Assembly (NCBI GenBank): GCA_023450835.1
Contig: JAEXGM010000250.1
Coordinates: forward strand, 1-62,824
DNA length: 62,824 nt
Direction of reading: 5' to 3'
DNA from: Bacillota bacterium
Lineage (GTDB): Bacteria > Bacillota > Clostridia > Lachnospirales > Lachnospiraceae
The position numbers were made by a program, and so were the translations under genes. The notes under the pieces are model-generated. The model was not told where the DNA came from, did not search any database, and saw only the letters and a list, made by a program, of their open reading frames with translations. Within the stretch, counting starts at the first letter, position 1. Every line of letters begins with the position of its first letter. Below, piece by piece: positions 9,634 through 18,185 of this stretch.

Positions 9634-9728
9634 GGGAGGATTTGGGTTGAAAAAACAAAAAGCAGTTTTTCAACTACGTATTCAGGAATAATCAAATCGA
9701 AGATTTGATATTCACGAAAGGAGTTAAG
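9634..9728 (+). repeat. Type C structured leader, copy C1
   Basis: A GGGAGG site precedes TTGAAAAAAC (9647-9656), which pairs with GTTTTTCAA (9664-9672). A second perfect stem, ATCAAATC with GATTTGAT (9691-9709), is followed by ATTCACGAAAGGAGTTAAG and the ATG at 9729. From the second stem to the start codon it is nearly identical to the leader at 45354-45446. A 14-codon ORF could start at the TTG at 9647 and stop at 9691. Confidence 0.7.
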
Positions 9729-11324
9729 ATGAAGAAAAGAATTATAAGTCTGTTGTTAATAACAGCAATGGCGGTCACAATGGTCAGCGGCTGCGGACAA
9801 AAAGAAAATACCCGGAAGGCGGACAGCAGCAATACGGTATCGGGGGATACCGGAAAGACTGATACTTCCAAAGAGGATGCCGGCAGCTCAAAATTGCCCC
9901 AGGTGGAGCTTACCATTCTGACAGGTGCGGATCAGGTAGACCAGCCGGATGCGGAAAAAGTATCCGACGCTATTCTGGAGGCAACAAAAGATACCATTAA
10001 TGTTAAAATCAATGTTCAGTCCTATGCCTGGGGAGATTATAAGAGCAAGGTAGATACCATGCTTGCTGCCGGACAGAATATTGATATCTATCTGGATTTC
10101 TACGGCGAGTATAAAAAGGATGCCGATAAGAAACAGATAATTCCGTTGGACGACCTGCTGGAAAAATACGGTCCCGCTCTAAAGGAGAACATACCGGATA
10201 TCTGGTATCAGGACTTAAAATACAACGGAGAATTATACGGTATTCCTGCGGTATATCCTTCCGTTGGACAGGATTGTATAACCATTCGGGAAGACCTGCT
10301 GAAAAAGTATAACCTTCCGGATATTGACATGAATGATATCTCCACGGTAGAAGCCTACCTGGATGCGGTTGTAAAGAATGAGCCGAATATGGTCGGAATG
10401 ACAGGACGTGAAGGCCGTGTTAATAATCTGAATACCATTTTCAGACAATACGGAAAAAGCAATTCAGAAGTAGCGGTTGTTGGCAATGACTATGGCAACA
10501 TTGTATCGGTAGATGGAAGTCAGAAGCCCTACAAGGTATATTCTGCCTTTGAGACAGAAGGAACCAAGGAAGATATTGCCTGGATGCAAAAAGCACAGGC
10601 CCATGGCTGGATTGCCAGCAATGCTTTAACAGAAAAGGACCCCAATGCGGTGTTTATGTCCGGCAAATCCGCGCTTATGCCCTTTGATATGTGGACAATC
10701 AACAGCCTTGCACCTACCATGGAAAAGAATATTTCCGGCTGTAAAATTGAATCGGTAGCACAATATGATTATAGCAAACCATTGCTGAAAACCGGAAAGA
10801 CCAATAACTTTGCAGTTATTTCCTCCACCAGTAAAAATCCTGAAAGAGCTATGATGTTCTTAAATTGGATCAGTGAAAGCCAGGACAATTACGACCTGCT
10901 GATGTATGGAATCAAAGGAACGGACTGGAATCCGGTGGGAGACACACAATATGAGCTTCCCGAGGGTGTTGACCAGGCAAACCTTCCCTATAACCCCAGC
11001 CCCTGGTGGTTTAAGAACCAGAAATATGACCGTATGCTGACAACGGCACATCCCGCTTTTTTAAATATTTATAATAAGGCAAAGGATGCACAGATTGAAA
11101 CTCTTGATATTACGGATTTTTCCTTTAATCAGGAACCGGTCAAAATTGAGCTGAACCAGATACAGACAGTTATGCTTGAAAAATGGCAGCCGGTGGCACT
11201 TGGTATTCTGTCCTCAGAAGAGGATTATAATAAGGCGGTAAAGGCTTTGTATGATGCGGGCCTTCAAAAAGTGCTGGATGAGGCTCAAAAGCAGCTTGAT
11301 GAGTGGGCGGCAGCGAGAAACTAA
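9729..11324 (+). CDS. Extracellular solute-binding lipoprotein, LplA-like
   Basis: 531 residues. It begins with a lipoprotein signal peptide ending in the lipobox VSGC, with the lipidated Cys at residue 22, followed by a Ser/Asp-rich linker. The mature part is a family 1 solute-binding fold of the large LplA type (VELTILTGADQVDQPDAEKV, KQIIPLDDLLEKYGPALKENIP, YGIPAVYPS). It should capture an oligosaccharide for the permeases at 7713 and 8700. The start is fixed by GAAAGGAG 7 nt before the ATG at 9729; this ribosome site is part of the type C leader. A long hairpin follows at 11367. Confidence 0.9.
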   Translation: MKKRIISLLLITAMAVTMVSGCGQKENTRKADSSNTVSGDTGKTDTSKEDAGSSKLPQVELTILTGADQVDQPDAEKVSDAILEATKDTINVKINVQSYAWGDYKSKVDTMLAAGQNIDIYLDFYGEYKKDADKKQIIPLDDLLEKYGPALKENIPDIWYQDLKYNGELYGIPAVYPSVGQDCITIREDLLKKYNLPDIDMNDISTVEAYLDAVVKNEPNMVGMTGREGRVNNLNTIFRQYGKSNSEVAVVGNDYGNIVSVDGSQKPYKVYSAFETEGTKEDIAWMQKAQAHGWIASNALTEKDPNAVFMSGKSALMPFDMWTINSLAPTMEKNISGCKIESVAQYDYSKPLLKTGKTNNFAVISSTSKNPERAMMFLNWISESQDNYDLLMYGIKGTDWNPVGDTQYELPEGVDQANLPYNPSPWWFKNQKYDRMLTTAHPAFLNIYNKAKDAQIETLDITDFSFNQEPVKIELNQIQTVMLEKWQPVALGILSSEEDYNKAVKALYDAGLQKVLDEAQKQLDEWAAARN

Positions 11325-11366
11325 TAATCAAGAAGCTCTGAGAGAAGCAGGAACGGCTAACAGATG

Positions 11367-11417
11367 GGAGAGCAGGTAAAGACCGAATACACAGTCAGGT
11401 GTCTTTACCTGCTCTCC
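11367..11417 (+). terminator. 17-bp perfect hairpin after the binding lipoprotein
   Basis: GGAGAGCAGGTAAAGAC pairs perfectly with GTCTTTACCTGCTCTCC. No T-run follows, so it may protect the 3' end of the lipoprotein mRNA or act as a weak terminator rather than a canonical one. Confidence 0.6.
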
Positions 11418-11418
11418 T

Positions 11419-11718
11419 AAAGTTAAAATTATCAGATTTCATGGGGAATTTGAAAGGCAGGTCAACAATAAATTGAATTTCGAATTGAAGCAGGGGACTA
11501 TAAGAATAGAAGCCTGCTCAATGAATAACTTTTCAAATTATAACAGGTATATTTTTATTGGAAAGGATGGGCAGATATTAAAGGAACAGCAGGGAGAGCA
11601 GGGAGAATATGTTTTATCCGGCTCGGAGCTGTATGTCAGAGTGCAGGTAGCCAGCGAGCATGGGGCAATGCTCTGGACACAGCCTGTATATGATGAAAGT
11701 CAATTTGAAAGGGTATAG
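11419..11718 (+). pseudogene. Remnant of a CehA/McbA-type PHP hydrolase (C-terminal piece only)
   Basis: The frame opens directly after the hairpin at 11367-11417 and reads KVKIIRFHGEFERQ, then GTIRIEACS, and ends SEHGAMLWTQPVYDES. This resembles the C-terminal beta domain of CehA/McbA-family metallohydrolases (compare the tail of the intact protein at 28142, which ends ..VICYVNPIY). There is no ATG, only a TTG at 11473, and the catalytic PHP domain is absent. It is most likely a leftover from deletion of a hydrolase gene that once followed the binding protein. A small expressed protein cannot be excluded. Confidence 0.55.
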
Positions 11719-11741
11719 CGGCAGGAAATATCAGATGTAAA

Positions 11742-11770
11742 TTGAGAAGGTATAAACTTCAATATATATT
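11742..11770 (+). promoter_or_regulatory. Putative promoter for the propeller-lectin and GH38 genes
   Basis: TTGAGA at 11742-11747, a 17-nt spacer, and TATATT at 11765-11770 lie 54 nt before the start codon at 11824. It is a pattern match. Confidence 0.45.
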
Positions 11771-11823
11771 CGGGGGCTTTAAGCAGCAGGATAACTATAT
11801 AAAAATTAAAGTGAGGTTTATTT

Positions 11824-14340
11824 ATGAAAAAAGGGTTGTTCGGAACCGGAGCAAGGAGCAAATCAGAAAGATTAATCAGTATTTTTATGAGTATTGTCCT
11901 ATTAGTTACAATGTCTGTAGGATTAACGACTGTTACGGGGAGTGAAACGGCGAGTGCGGCTGTACCGCTGTCCTTAACGGATCTTTGGAATGGTAATGCC
12001 CATTTTGAATTATACTCTGACAGGCATATAGACGGGCAATCGGCCAGCGGGTCTAATATTGTAGTTGTTAATAACACCTGGTATTGGTTTCATCGAAAGG
12101 TGATTCAGGGAAACCCAGTGAAGCTTGGCACAGTCTGTGAAAAATCCACTGATAAGGGGCAGACCTGGTCCAGACCGGTAGATGTTATCCTTCCTGTAGA
12201 TAATACAGCGTATTCAATGTATGTTACAGACGGCAGTTTTTATTATGATTCAGCTAATAATAAATGGATAGCGTTAATGCAAAGCACAACCGGCTCTACT
12301 CCCTGGACCATGTCCTATTTTGAACGAGCCGGTTCAGACCCTATGGGATTGTTCAGCACCCCCTCGGGCTTTACAAACCCCGCATGTGATGCCCGTGAAA
12401 TATGGAGTCAGTTAACTACAGCTGCCGGTAAGGATTGTGTAGATATTCCGGGAGGGACTAATCAAATATATGATGAAGGCACACCTCAAATAGTTTGTAA
12501 GACCGGGAATTATTGGTATGTCACTTTCCATGGGGCTTCCAATTCCAATGGTGTCACACATGGATATCGCGGCCTTGCTAAAACTGCTGATTTTCAAAAT
12601 TGGACAGCACTAACGGGGGATTGTATTGTAGACCAGCTGGACGCTCAAAATTGGGAGGTTGAATGGAATCCGGGCGGGCCTATTGGTGCGGGTGCCGCCA
12701 ACATAATGCAGGATGGCAGCTACTGGTATCAGATAATTGAGTGTCCTGATACTGATCTCAATGGTTATGCAGGTCAGAACTGGCCGCTTCATATTTTGCG
12801 CAGTTCAGCTCTGGAGAATACCAAATGGGAAAATTGTCCGAACACGTATCCGATATTGCCATCCACTCAACAGCTTATAGAATGGCAGTACCCGACATTT
12901 TTTAAAGATAGTGACGGGACAACATACCTTTCGGTTACACTATATGCACCGGATTCGGAAATGGGCTTTCGGATATATAAATTGGTACCAGGGGGCGGAC
13001 CCACAACTCCCGCACGTTTTTCCATTTCAAACGTAGATAATCCATCTTTTGAGTCTAATACCAGCGGAAACTGGACATTCGGAAGTTCCAGTGAAAGATC
13101 AGGTGAGCAGGCACATAGCGGAGCTTATTCTTTAAAGATTTCTCAAAGCGGGCAAAATGCAGTTACAAATAAAATTATAGCTGTGCGTCCGAATACAGAT
13201 TACACATTATCAGGGTATATCTATAAGACAAATAGCAATGGAAATGTATATTTTGATTTGAATGATGTATCCGGGGATGTACAACCTACGGTTAATAGCG
13301 GCAGCGGAGCCGGAGTATGGACCTTTGTGAGCAAAAATTGGAATAGCGGCAACAATACCTCGGTAAAAATCCGATGTGTGGCAGATAACGGCTTAAATGC
13401 ACCTGCCTACTTTGACGATGTTTCTTTTGTAAAAACAGTTTCTGACAGTTTTGAGGCAGGGCAGGCAAAAACAAGCTGGACAGATGCCGTAGAAAGCAGC
13501 CAGAATGTATCCGGTTATATATCCGGCATTAATCCGGAATGCTCCGTAAGGCAAGGAGAAAAAACAAAGACCGGAAGCAGGGCTTTAATGTTTTCCGGGA
13601 CAGATAATAGTACGAGTACGTCATATTGTAAATATAAGGTGTTTGATGTAGATATACCGGTATCTTCGACCACAAAGCTAAGTTATTGGTTTTATCCTGA
13701 ACAGGAAAACGGAAGACATGTGGCGGTAGATTTTGTGTGCACGGATGGCAGCACATTAAGCGGCTCGGGTGCGGTAGATCAAAATAGTATAAGTATGAAT
13801 CCAGCTAATGCACGAGGTGTAATCAATACTTGGAATTATGTGGAATGTGCTGCCGGACAATGGCTAAATGGAAAGAGGATAGACAAAATACTTGTAAGCT
13901 ATGATCAGGGGCCGGTGAGCGGGCAATATAGAGGATATATAGACGATTTGACGGTCGTATCACAGGCCGCTGCTGTTGAGACCCATGTGGTCTTGACTTC
14001 CGGGCAGAAACTGCTGACGGAGGATAGTACCCAGCTGTATGATTCATCCACAGGAAGGAATTACCTTATCAGTAATCAGAATGATGGCAATCTTGTTATC
14101 TATTCAAATGGTACGCCCACATGGTCAACAAATACAGCCGGACAGGGACCCTGTCATTTGGACATGCAGACAGATGGAAATCTTGTACTTTATAAAAATA
14201 AAGGAGGGGTGGTCTGGGCTTCAAATACCAGTGGTGCGGCAGGAGAATATTACTGTACTTTTACAACTCAGGCCAATCAGGGGAAGTTGAAAATATATAA
14301 AGGTGCATATCCATATGGAACACTAATATGGAGCAATTAA
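11824..14340 (+). CDS. Secreted five-bladed propeller glycosidase-like protein with bulb-type mannose lectin
   Basis: 838 residues. A long signal peptide (about 45 residues, ending ETASAA) is followed by a GH43/GH32-like beta-propeller to about residue 400 (SGSNIVVVNNTWYWFHRK, DEGTPQIVCKTGNYWYVTFHG, WQYPTFFKDSDGTTYLSVT). Residues ~402-540 look like a CBM4/9-type jelly roll (NPSFESNTSGNWTF). Residues ~542-710 match the C-terminal module of the GxGYxYP protein at 1-3239. The C-terminus is a bulb-type (monocot) lectin with two exact QxDxNxVxY mannose-site motifs, QNDGNLVIY (from residue 752) and QTDGNLVLY (from 782), and a decayed third. With GH38 48 nt downstream, a mannose-containing glycan is the likely target; the catalytic class is unproven. 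Confidence 0.82.
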   Translation: MKKGLFGTGARSKSERLISIFMSIVLLVTMSVGLTTVTGSETASAAVPLSLTDLWNGNAHFELYSDRHIDGQSASGSNIVVVNNTWYWFHRKVIQGNPVKLGTVCEKSTDKGQTWSRPVDVILPVDNTAYSMYVTDGSFYYDSANNKWIALMQSTTGSTPWTMSYFERAGSDPMGLFSTPSGFTNPACDAREIWSQLTTAAGKDCVDIPGGTNQIYDEGTPQIVCKTGNYWYVTFHGASNSNGVTHGYRGLAKTADFQNWTALTGDCIVDQLDAQNWEVEWNPGGPIGAGAANIMQDGSYWYQIIECPDTDLNGYAGQNWPLHILRSSALENTKWENCPNTYPILPSTQQLIEWQYPTFFKDSDGTTYLSVTLYAPDSEMGFRIYKLVPGGGPTTPARFSISNVDNPSFESNTSGNWTFGSSSERSGEQAHSGAYSLKISQSGQNAVTNKIIAVRPNTDYTLSGYIYKTNSNGNVYFDLNDVSGDVQPTVNSGSGAGVWTFVSKNWNSGNNTSVKIRCVADNGLNAPAYFDDVSFVKTVSDSFEAGQAKTSWTDAVESSQNVSGYISGINPECSVRQGEKTKTGSRALMFSGTDNSTSTSYCKYKVFDVDIPVSSTTKLSYWFYPEQENGRHVAVDFVCTDGSTLSGSGAVDQNSISMNPANARGVINTWNYVECAAGQWLNGKRIDKILVSYDQGPVSGQYRGYIDDLTVVSQAAAVETHVVLTSGQKLLTEDSTQLYDSSTGRNYLISNQNDGNLVIYSNGTPTWSTNTAGQGPCHLDMQTDGNLVLYKNKGGVVWASNTSGAAGEYYCTFTTQANQGKLKIYKGAYPYGTLIWSN

Positions 14341-14388
14341 TGTACTTACAATACAAAATATTATTACATAAAAAGCAGGAGACGAATT

Positions 14389-17355
14389 ATGCCATATCTA
14401 AAGGAAAAACAAGTACGAACCATTGAACAGACAGCAAGGGCATTAAAGGACAGGATTTATAAAAAGACAGGAGAACTGACCATTACCTGCTATAAGACCA
14501 GGGAACCTGTAAGTTTTAGGGAGAGAGAAACCGGTGAAAAGAGAACCCTTAATAAGGGAGAAAAGTGGGGAGAGTTATTCGACTGCGCATGGTTTCATTT
14601 TATCGGAATAATACCGGAAGCTTGCAGGGGTAAGAAAACCGTACTGTTAATTGATATCAGCGGGGAAGGCCTTATTGTGGATAGGGATGGAAACCCGGTC
14701 CGAGGCATTACCAATGTGGCTACGGAATTTAGTTTTGCGGGAGGCGGAAAGAGAGTCTACTATCTGGAAGACGAACCACAGGGCGGAGAAATTGTTGACC
14801 TCTGGATGGATGCCGGCTGTAATGACTTGTTTGGCAGCCTGAAAAACGATGGGAAAGTACTGGAGGCGGATATTGCGATTCAGGACACAAAGACCAGAAA
14901 GCTTTATTACGATTATTCTGTTTTATACGAATTACTTTTATGCCTGCCAAAGGACAGTGCCAGATATAATCAGATTTTATTCAAGTTATACGAGGCATCT
15001 CTGGGGTTAGAGGAATTCTGGAAACTAAAGGATTCTGACGGGGCCGGAATCGATGAGGCTCTTGGAGTAACCGGGAAGCTGTTAGAGAAGTCAGGCGGAG
15101 ACTGCGGTCTGTCCTTTACCGCTATCGGCCATTCCCACCTTGACCTTGCCTGGTTATGGCCAATCAGAGAGACTATCAGGAAAGGTGCCAGAACCTTTTC
15201 CAATACCCTGCATTATATGGAGCAGTACCCCGATTATAAATTCGGAGCAAGCCAGGCGCAGCTGTATGCCTGGATGAAAGAATCTTACCCGGCCCTTTAT
15301 GAACGTGTAAAAGAAAAAGTAAAAGAAGGCAAATGGGAAGTACAGGGGTGTATGTGGGTGGAAGCGGATACCAACTTAAGCGGAGGCGAAGCTCTTGTAC
15401 GCCAGATATTATACGGCAAAAGTTTCTTTAAGGAAGAATTCGGTATTGATATAAAGAACCTGTGGCTTCCGGATGTATTTGGCTACACCGGTTCCCTGCC
15501 CCAGATATTAAGAAGAAGTGGCTGTGATTATTTCATGACCCAGAAGCTCTCCTGGAGTGAACACAATAAATTCCCCCACCAGACTTTTCTTTGGGAAGGG
15601 ATTGACGGGACGGAAGTTTTTACCCATATGCTGCCGGAGGAGACCTATAACAGCAGCCTAACTCCCAGACAGGTCAAATATGCGGAAACCAACTATATTG
15701 ACAGCGGCATCTGTGATGAGGCACTTATATTGTTCGGAGTAGGAGATGGAGGCGGCGGTCCCGGTTCTCTTCATCTGGAACAGGCCGGCCGCATGAAGAA
15801 CTTAAACGGACTCTGCCCGGTGAATATCGATTTTGCCCAGCCTCTTTTTGAACGCTTGGAAGAAAGTACAAGAGGAAAGCTGCCAAAATGGGTGGGAGAG
15901 CTGTATCTAGAGAAACATCAGGGGACCTATACTACCCAGGCAAAGAACAAATGGTATAACAGAAAGATGGAGTTTGCCTTAAGAGAACTGGAATTCGCCT
16001 TGTTATTAACAAACCATCAGGAGGATTATCCAAAGCAGCAGTTAGATGAAATCTGGAAAGAAGTGCTATTATATCAGTTCCATGATATTATACCGGGCTC
16101 TTCCATAAAGCGTGTATACGATGAATCTCTGGCCCGTTATGAAATCCTTTTAAATAAAGTGAAAGAAATGACAGAGCTTTGCTACAAAGAAATTTCAGGT
16201 GATGCAGCCTTGACGGCCTTTAACTCTTTATCCTGGGAGAGGACAGAAATCATAGAACAGGACGGAAATATTTATGAAATGAAGGTTCCTTCCCTGGGCT
16301 TTATAAAGCAAAAAACACCTGTTCAGGAAATAGCAGCTAAGACCGGAAGAGATTACCTGGAGAATAATTATCTGCGTGCCGTTTTTGGTGAAGAAGGAGC
16401 ATTGATTTCACTATTTGATAAAACAGCAGAGAGGGAAAGCCTAAGTGGTCCGTCAAACCTTTATGCAGTTTATGATGACGTGAATGGGGACTGCTGGGAT
16501 ATTGCAATTGAATACACAGACAGAAAGCCGGAATATTTTGTACTGGAAGGGCAGAAGTTCTATGTGAAGGGAGCTCATGCAACCTGTGAGCAATACTATA
16601 CCTATGGGCAATCGCAGATAGTAGTGAGCATACAACTGGGACATGAAAGCAGACGCCTGGAATTTGATATAAAAGTAGATTGGAAAGAGAATCTGAAGAT
16701 GCTTCGTACCTCCTTTGAAACAGACATTCTGGCAAAGGAAGCAAGCTATGAAATTCAGTTCGGACAGATTAAGCGTCCCAATAATGAGAATACCCTCTGG
16801 CAAAGAGCGCAGTTTGAAGTATGTGCCCACAAGTGGGTGGATTTATCGGAAGCAGACTATGGTGTGGCACTTCTCAATGACTGCAAATACGGTTACAGGG
16901 TGCAGGGTAAGGCTATGGATATGAACTTGCTCCGCAGCCAGAATTATCCGGGTGAGAATGCTGACAGGGGAAGCCATCAGATTCGTTACGCCCTGTATCC
17001 CCATTCCGGTGATGAAAGAACCGGTCAGGTCCACAAACAGGCATATGAGTTCAATGTACCCGTTATCCTGCAAAAAGGGGAAGGAAGCAGTACGGCAGCG
17101 AGCCAGCTGGTAAGCGGCGCAGAAAATGTAGTAATAGAGGCAATAAAGAAGGCAGAGGATGATAACAGCTGTATTCTCAGACTTTATGAGCCTTACGGCG
17201 CAACGGTCAATACATCACTGCAATTTGATAAGCAATATACTTCCATTAGTAAATGCAATCTGATAGAAGAAGAGGAAGAGGTTATCGGAAGCGGAGACTT
17301 CCTGGATTTAAGGGTAAAACCTTTTGAAATCTTAACATTAAAATTGAAACAGTAA
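14389..17355 (+). CDS. GH38 alpha-mannosidase, cytoplasmic
   Basis: 988 residues without a signal peptide. The family's metal and catalytic signatures are visible: GHSHLDLAWLW with Zn ligands H250 and D252, WLPDVFGYTG with the predicted nucleophile D362, and FHDIIPGSS with H565. Length and order fit retaining GH38 alpha-mannosidases of the bacterial and lysosomal type. The start has AGGAGA about 8 nt upstream. It should release mannose from oligosaccharides brought in by the importer at 7713-11324. A long hairpin with a T-run at 17374 ends the locus. Confidence 0.93.
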   Translation: MPYLKEKQVRTIEQTARALKDRIYKKTGELTITCYKTREPVSFRERETGEKRTLNKGEKWGELFDCAWFHFIGIIPEACRGKKTVLLIDISGEGLIVDRDGNPVRGITNVATEFSFAGGGKRVYYLEDEPQGGEIVDLWMDAGCNDLFGSLKNDGKVLEADIAIQDTKTRKLYYDYSVLYELLLCLPKDSARYNQILFKLYEASLGLEEFWKLKDSDGAGIDEALGVTGKLLEKSGGDCGLSFTAIGHSHLDLAWLWPIRETIRKGARTFSNTLHYMEQYPDYKFGASQAQLYAWMKESYPALYERVKEKVKEGKWEVQGCMWVEADTNLSGGEALVRQILYGKSFFKEEFGIDIKNLWLPDVFGYTGSLPQILRRSGCDYFMTQKLSWSEHNKFPHQTFLWEGIDGTEVFTHMLPEETYNSSLTPRQVKYAETNYIDSGICDEALILFGVGDGGGGPGSLHLEQAGRMKNLNGLCPVNIDFAQPLFERLEESTRGKLPKWVGELYLEKHQGTYTTQAKNKWYNRKMEFALRELEFALLLTNHQEDYPKQQLDEIWKEVLLYQFHDIIPGSSIKRVYDESLARYEILLNKVKEMTELCYKEISGDAALTAFNSLSWERTEIIEQDGNIYEMKVPSLGFIKQKTPVQEIAAKTGRDYLENNYLRAVFGEEGALISLFDKTAERESLSGPSNLYAVYDDVNGDCWDIAIEYTDRKPEYFVLEGQKFYVKGAHATCEQYYTYGQSQIVVSIQLGHESRRLEFDIKVDWKENLKMLRTSFETDILAKEASYEIQFGQIKRPNNENTLWQRAQFEVCAHKWVDLSEADYGVALLNDCKYGYRVQGKAMDMNLLRSQNYPGENADRGSHQIRYALYPHSGDERTGQVHKQAYEFNVPVILQKGEGSSTAASQLVSGAENVVIEAIKKAEDDNSCILRLYEPYGATVNTSLQFDKQYTSISKCNLIEEEEEVIGSGDFLDLRVKPFEILTLKLKQ

Positions 17356-17373
17356 AAATTGAAATAGTAAATA

Positions 17374-17472
17374 AGAGGTAGTTTCGTTGTTGGTTTAGAT
17401 GGAAAAGGGGTAGCTTGTACAAGCAGACTGTCTCTCTTTCCGGGGTTTAACCGGTACGAAACACCTCTTTTT
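17374..17472 (+). terminator. Terminator after GH38
   Basis: AGAGGT-A-GTTTCGT pairs with ACGAAAC-ACCTCT, followed by TTTTTG. The roughly 70-nt loop holds further small palindromes (CTTGTACAAG, and CCGG arms around 17451). Confidence 0.7.
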
Positions 17473-17614
17473 GTATGAAAAAACAAATTATGGGAATTGA
17501 AATTCCAAATTTATCATAGCATTTCAGAGGTTTTAAGCTATAATAAAAGGAAGAACTAATATGGTTAAAACGATTGCAGTTGTTTTGCGTAATGTTACAG
17601 GGAGGGAATCAGAG

Positions 17615-18139
17615 ATGCAGGTACCGGTTATAGAAACAGACAGGTTAATACTCAGACCATTGACAGTGGAGGATGCAAATGCAGCCTTTGTCTGGTTAAG
17701 CGATGAAAGGGTAACCAAGTTCATGCCCTATAATACTTATACTAATACCGAAGATGCGGCAAAGTGGATAGCGGGTCTGAAAGAAGAGAAGAGCTATCCT
17801 TTTGGTTTTGTATTTAAAGAAAATAACCTGCTTATCGGCAGCGGTGATATCGGATACAGTACAGCTGCAAAAGCATGGGAGTTTGGCTATAATATCCGCA
17901 GTGATTATTGGAGCAAAGGACTGTCAACGGAAGCGGCGAAGGCCATGATAAGATTTGCCTTTGACAATCTGGGAGCAAGGGATTTTGGAGCCAATCATGC
18001 GGTAGAGAATACAGCCTCCGGAAGAGTAATTGAAAAGTGCGGACTGAAATTTATAAGATATGGCGAATACAGCAAGTTTGACAACAGCATAACCTTTCCG
18101 GCTAAGTTCTATGAGGCGCATCTGGAAGAACTGGTATAA
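17615..18139 (+). CDS. GNAT-family acetyltransferase, RimJ/RimL-like
   Basis: 174 residues: IETDRLILRPLTVEDA at the N-terminus, GYNIRSDYWSKGLSTEAAKAM (acetyl-CoA pyrophosphate loop region) and NHAVENTASGRVIEKCGLK at the C-terminus, all typical of ribosomal-protein-type N-acetyltransferases. The start at 17615 has GGGAGG 7 nt upstream, whereas the upstream in-frame ATG at 17561 has none. The substrate is unknown. It stands alone between the GH38 terminator and the GH8 gene, 46 nt upstream of the latter. Confidence 0.88.
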   Translation: MQVPVIETDRLILRPLTVEDANAAFVWLSDERVTKFMPYNTYTNTEDAAKWIAGLKEEKSYPFGFVFKENNLLIGSGDIGYSTAAKAWEFGYNIRSDYWSKGLSTEAAKAMIRFAFDNLGARDFGANHAVENTASGRVIEKCGLKFIRYGEYSKFDNSITFPAKFYEAHLEELV

Positions 18140-18185
18140 TTGAAATTCTGTAATAAGGTCTAAGTATCTATAGAAAGGACCTATC

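Noticed and set aside
11700..12077. Minus-strand frame of 125 codons opposite the propeller gene
   Set aside because: It is a shadow of the signal peptide and first blade of the 11824 gene.
16337..16830. Two overlapping minus-strand frames opposite GH38
   Set aside because: They are antisense shadows within a well-supported enzyme, with no ribosome site.
17374..17472. Possible riboswitch after GH38
   Set aside because: The structure is at the 3' end of the operon, followed by a T-run, and shows no known aptamer motif; a terminator is simpler.
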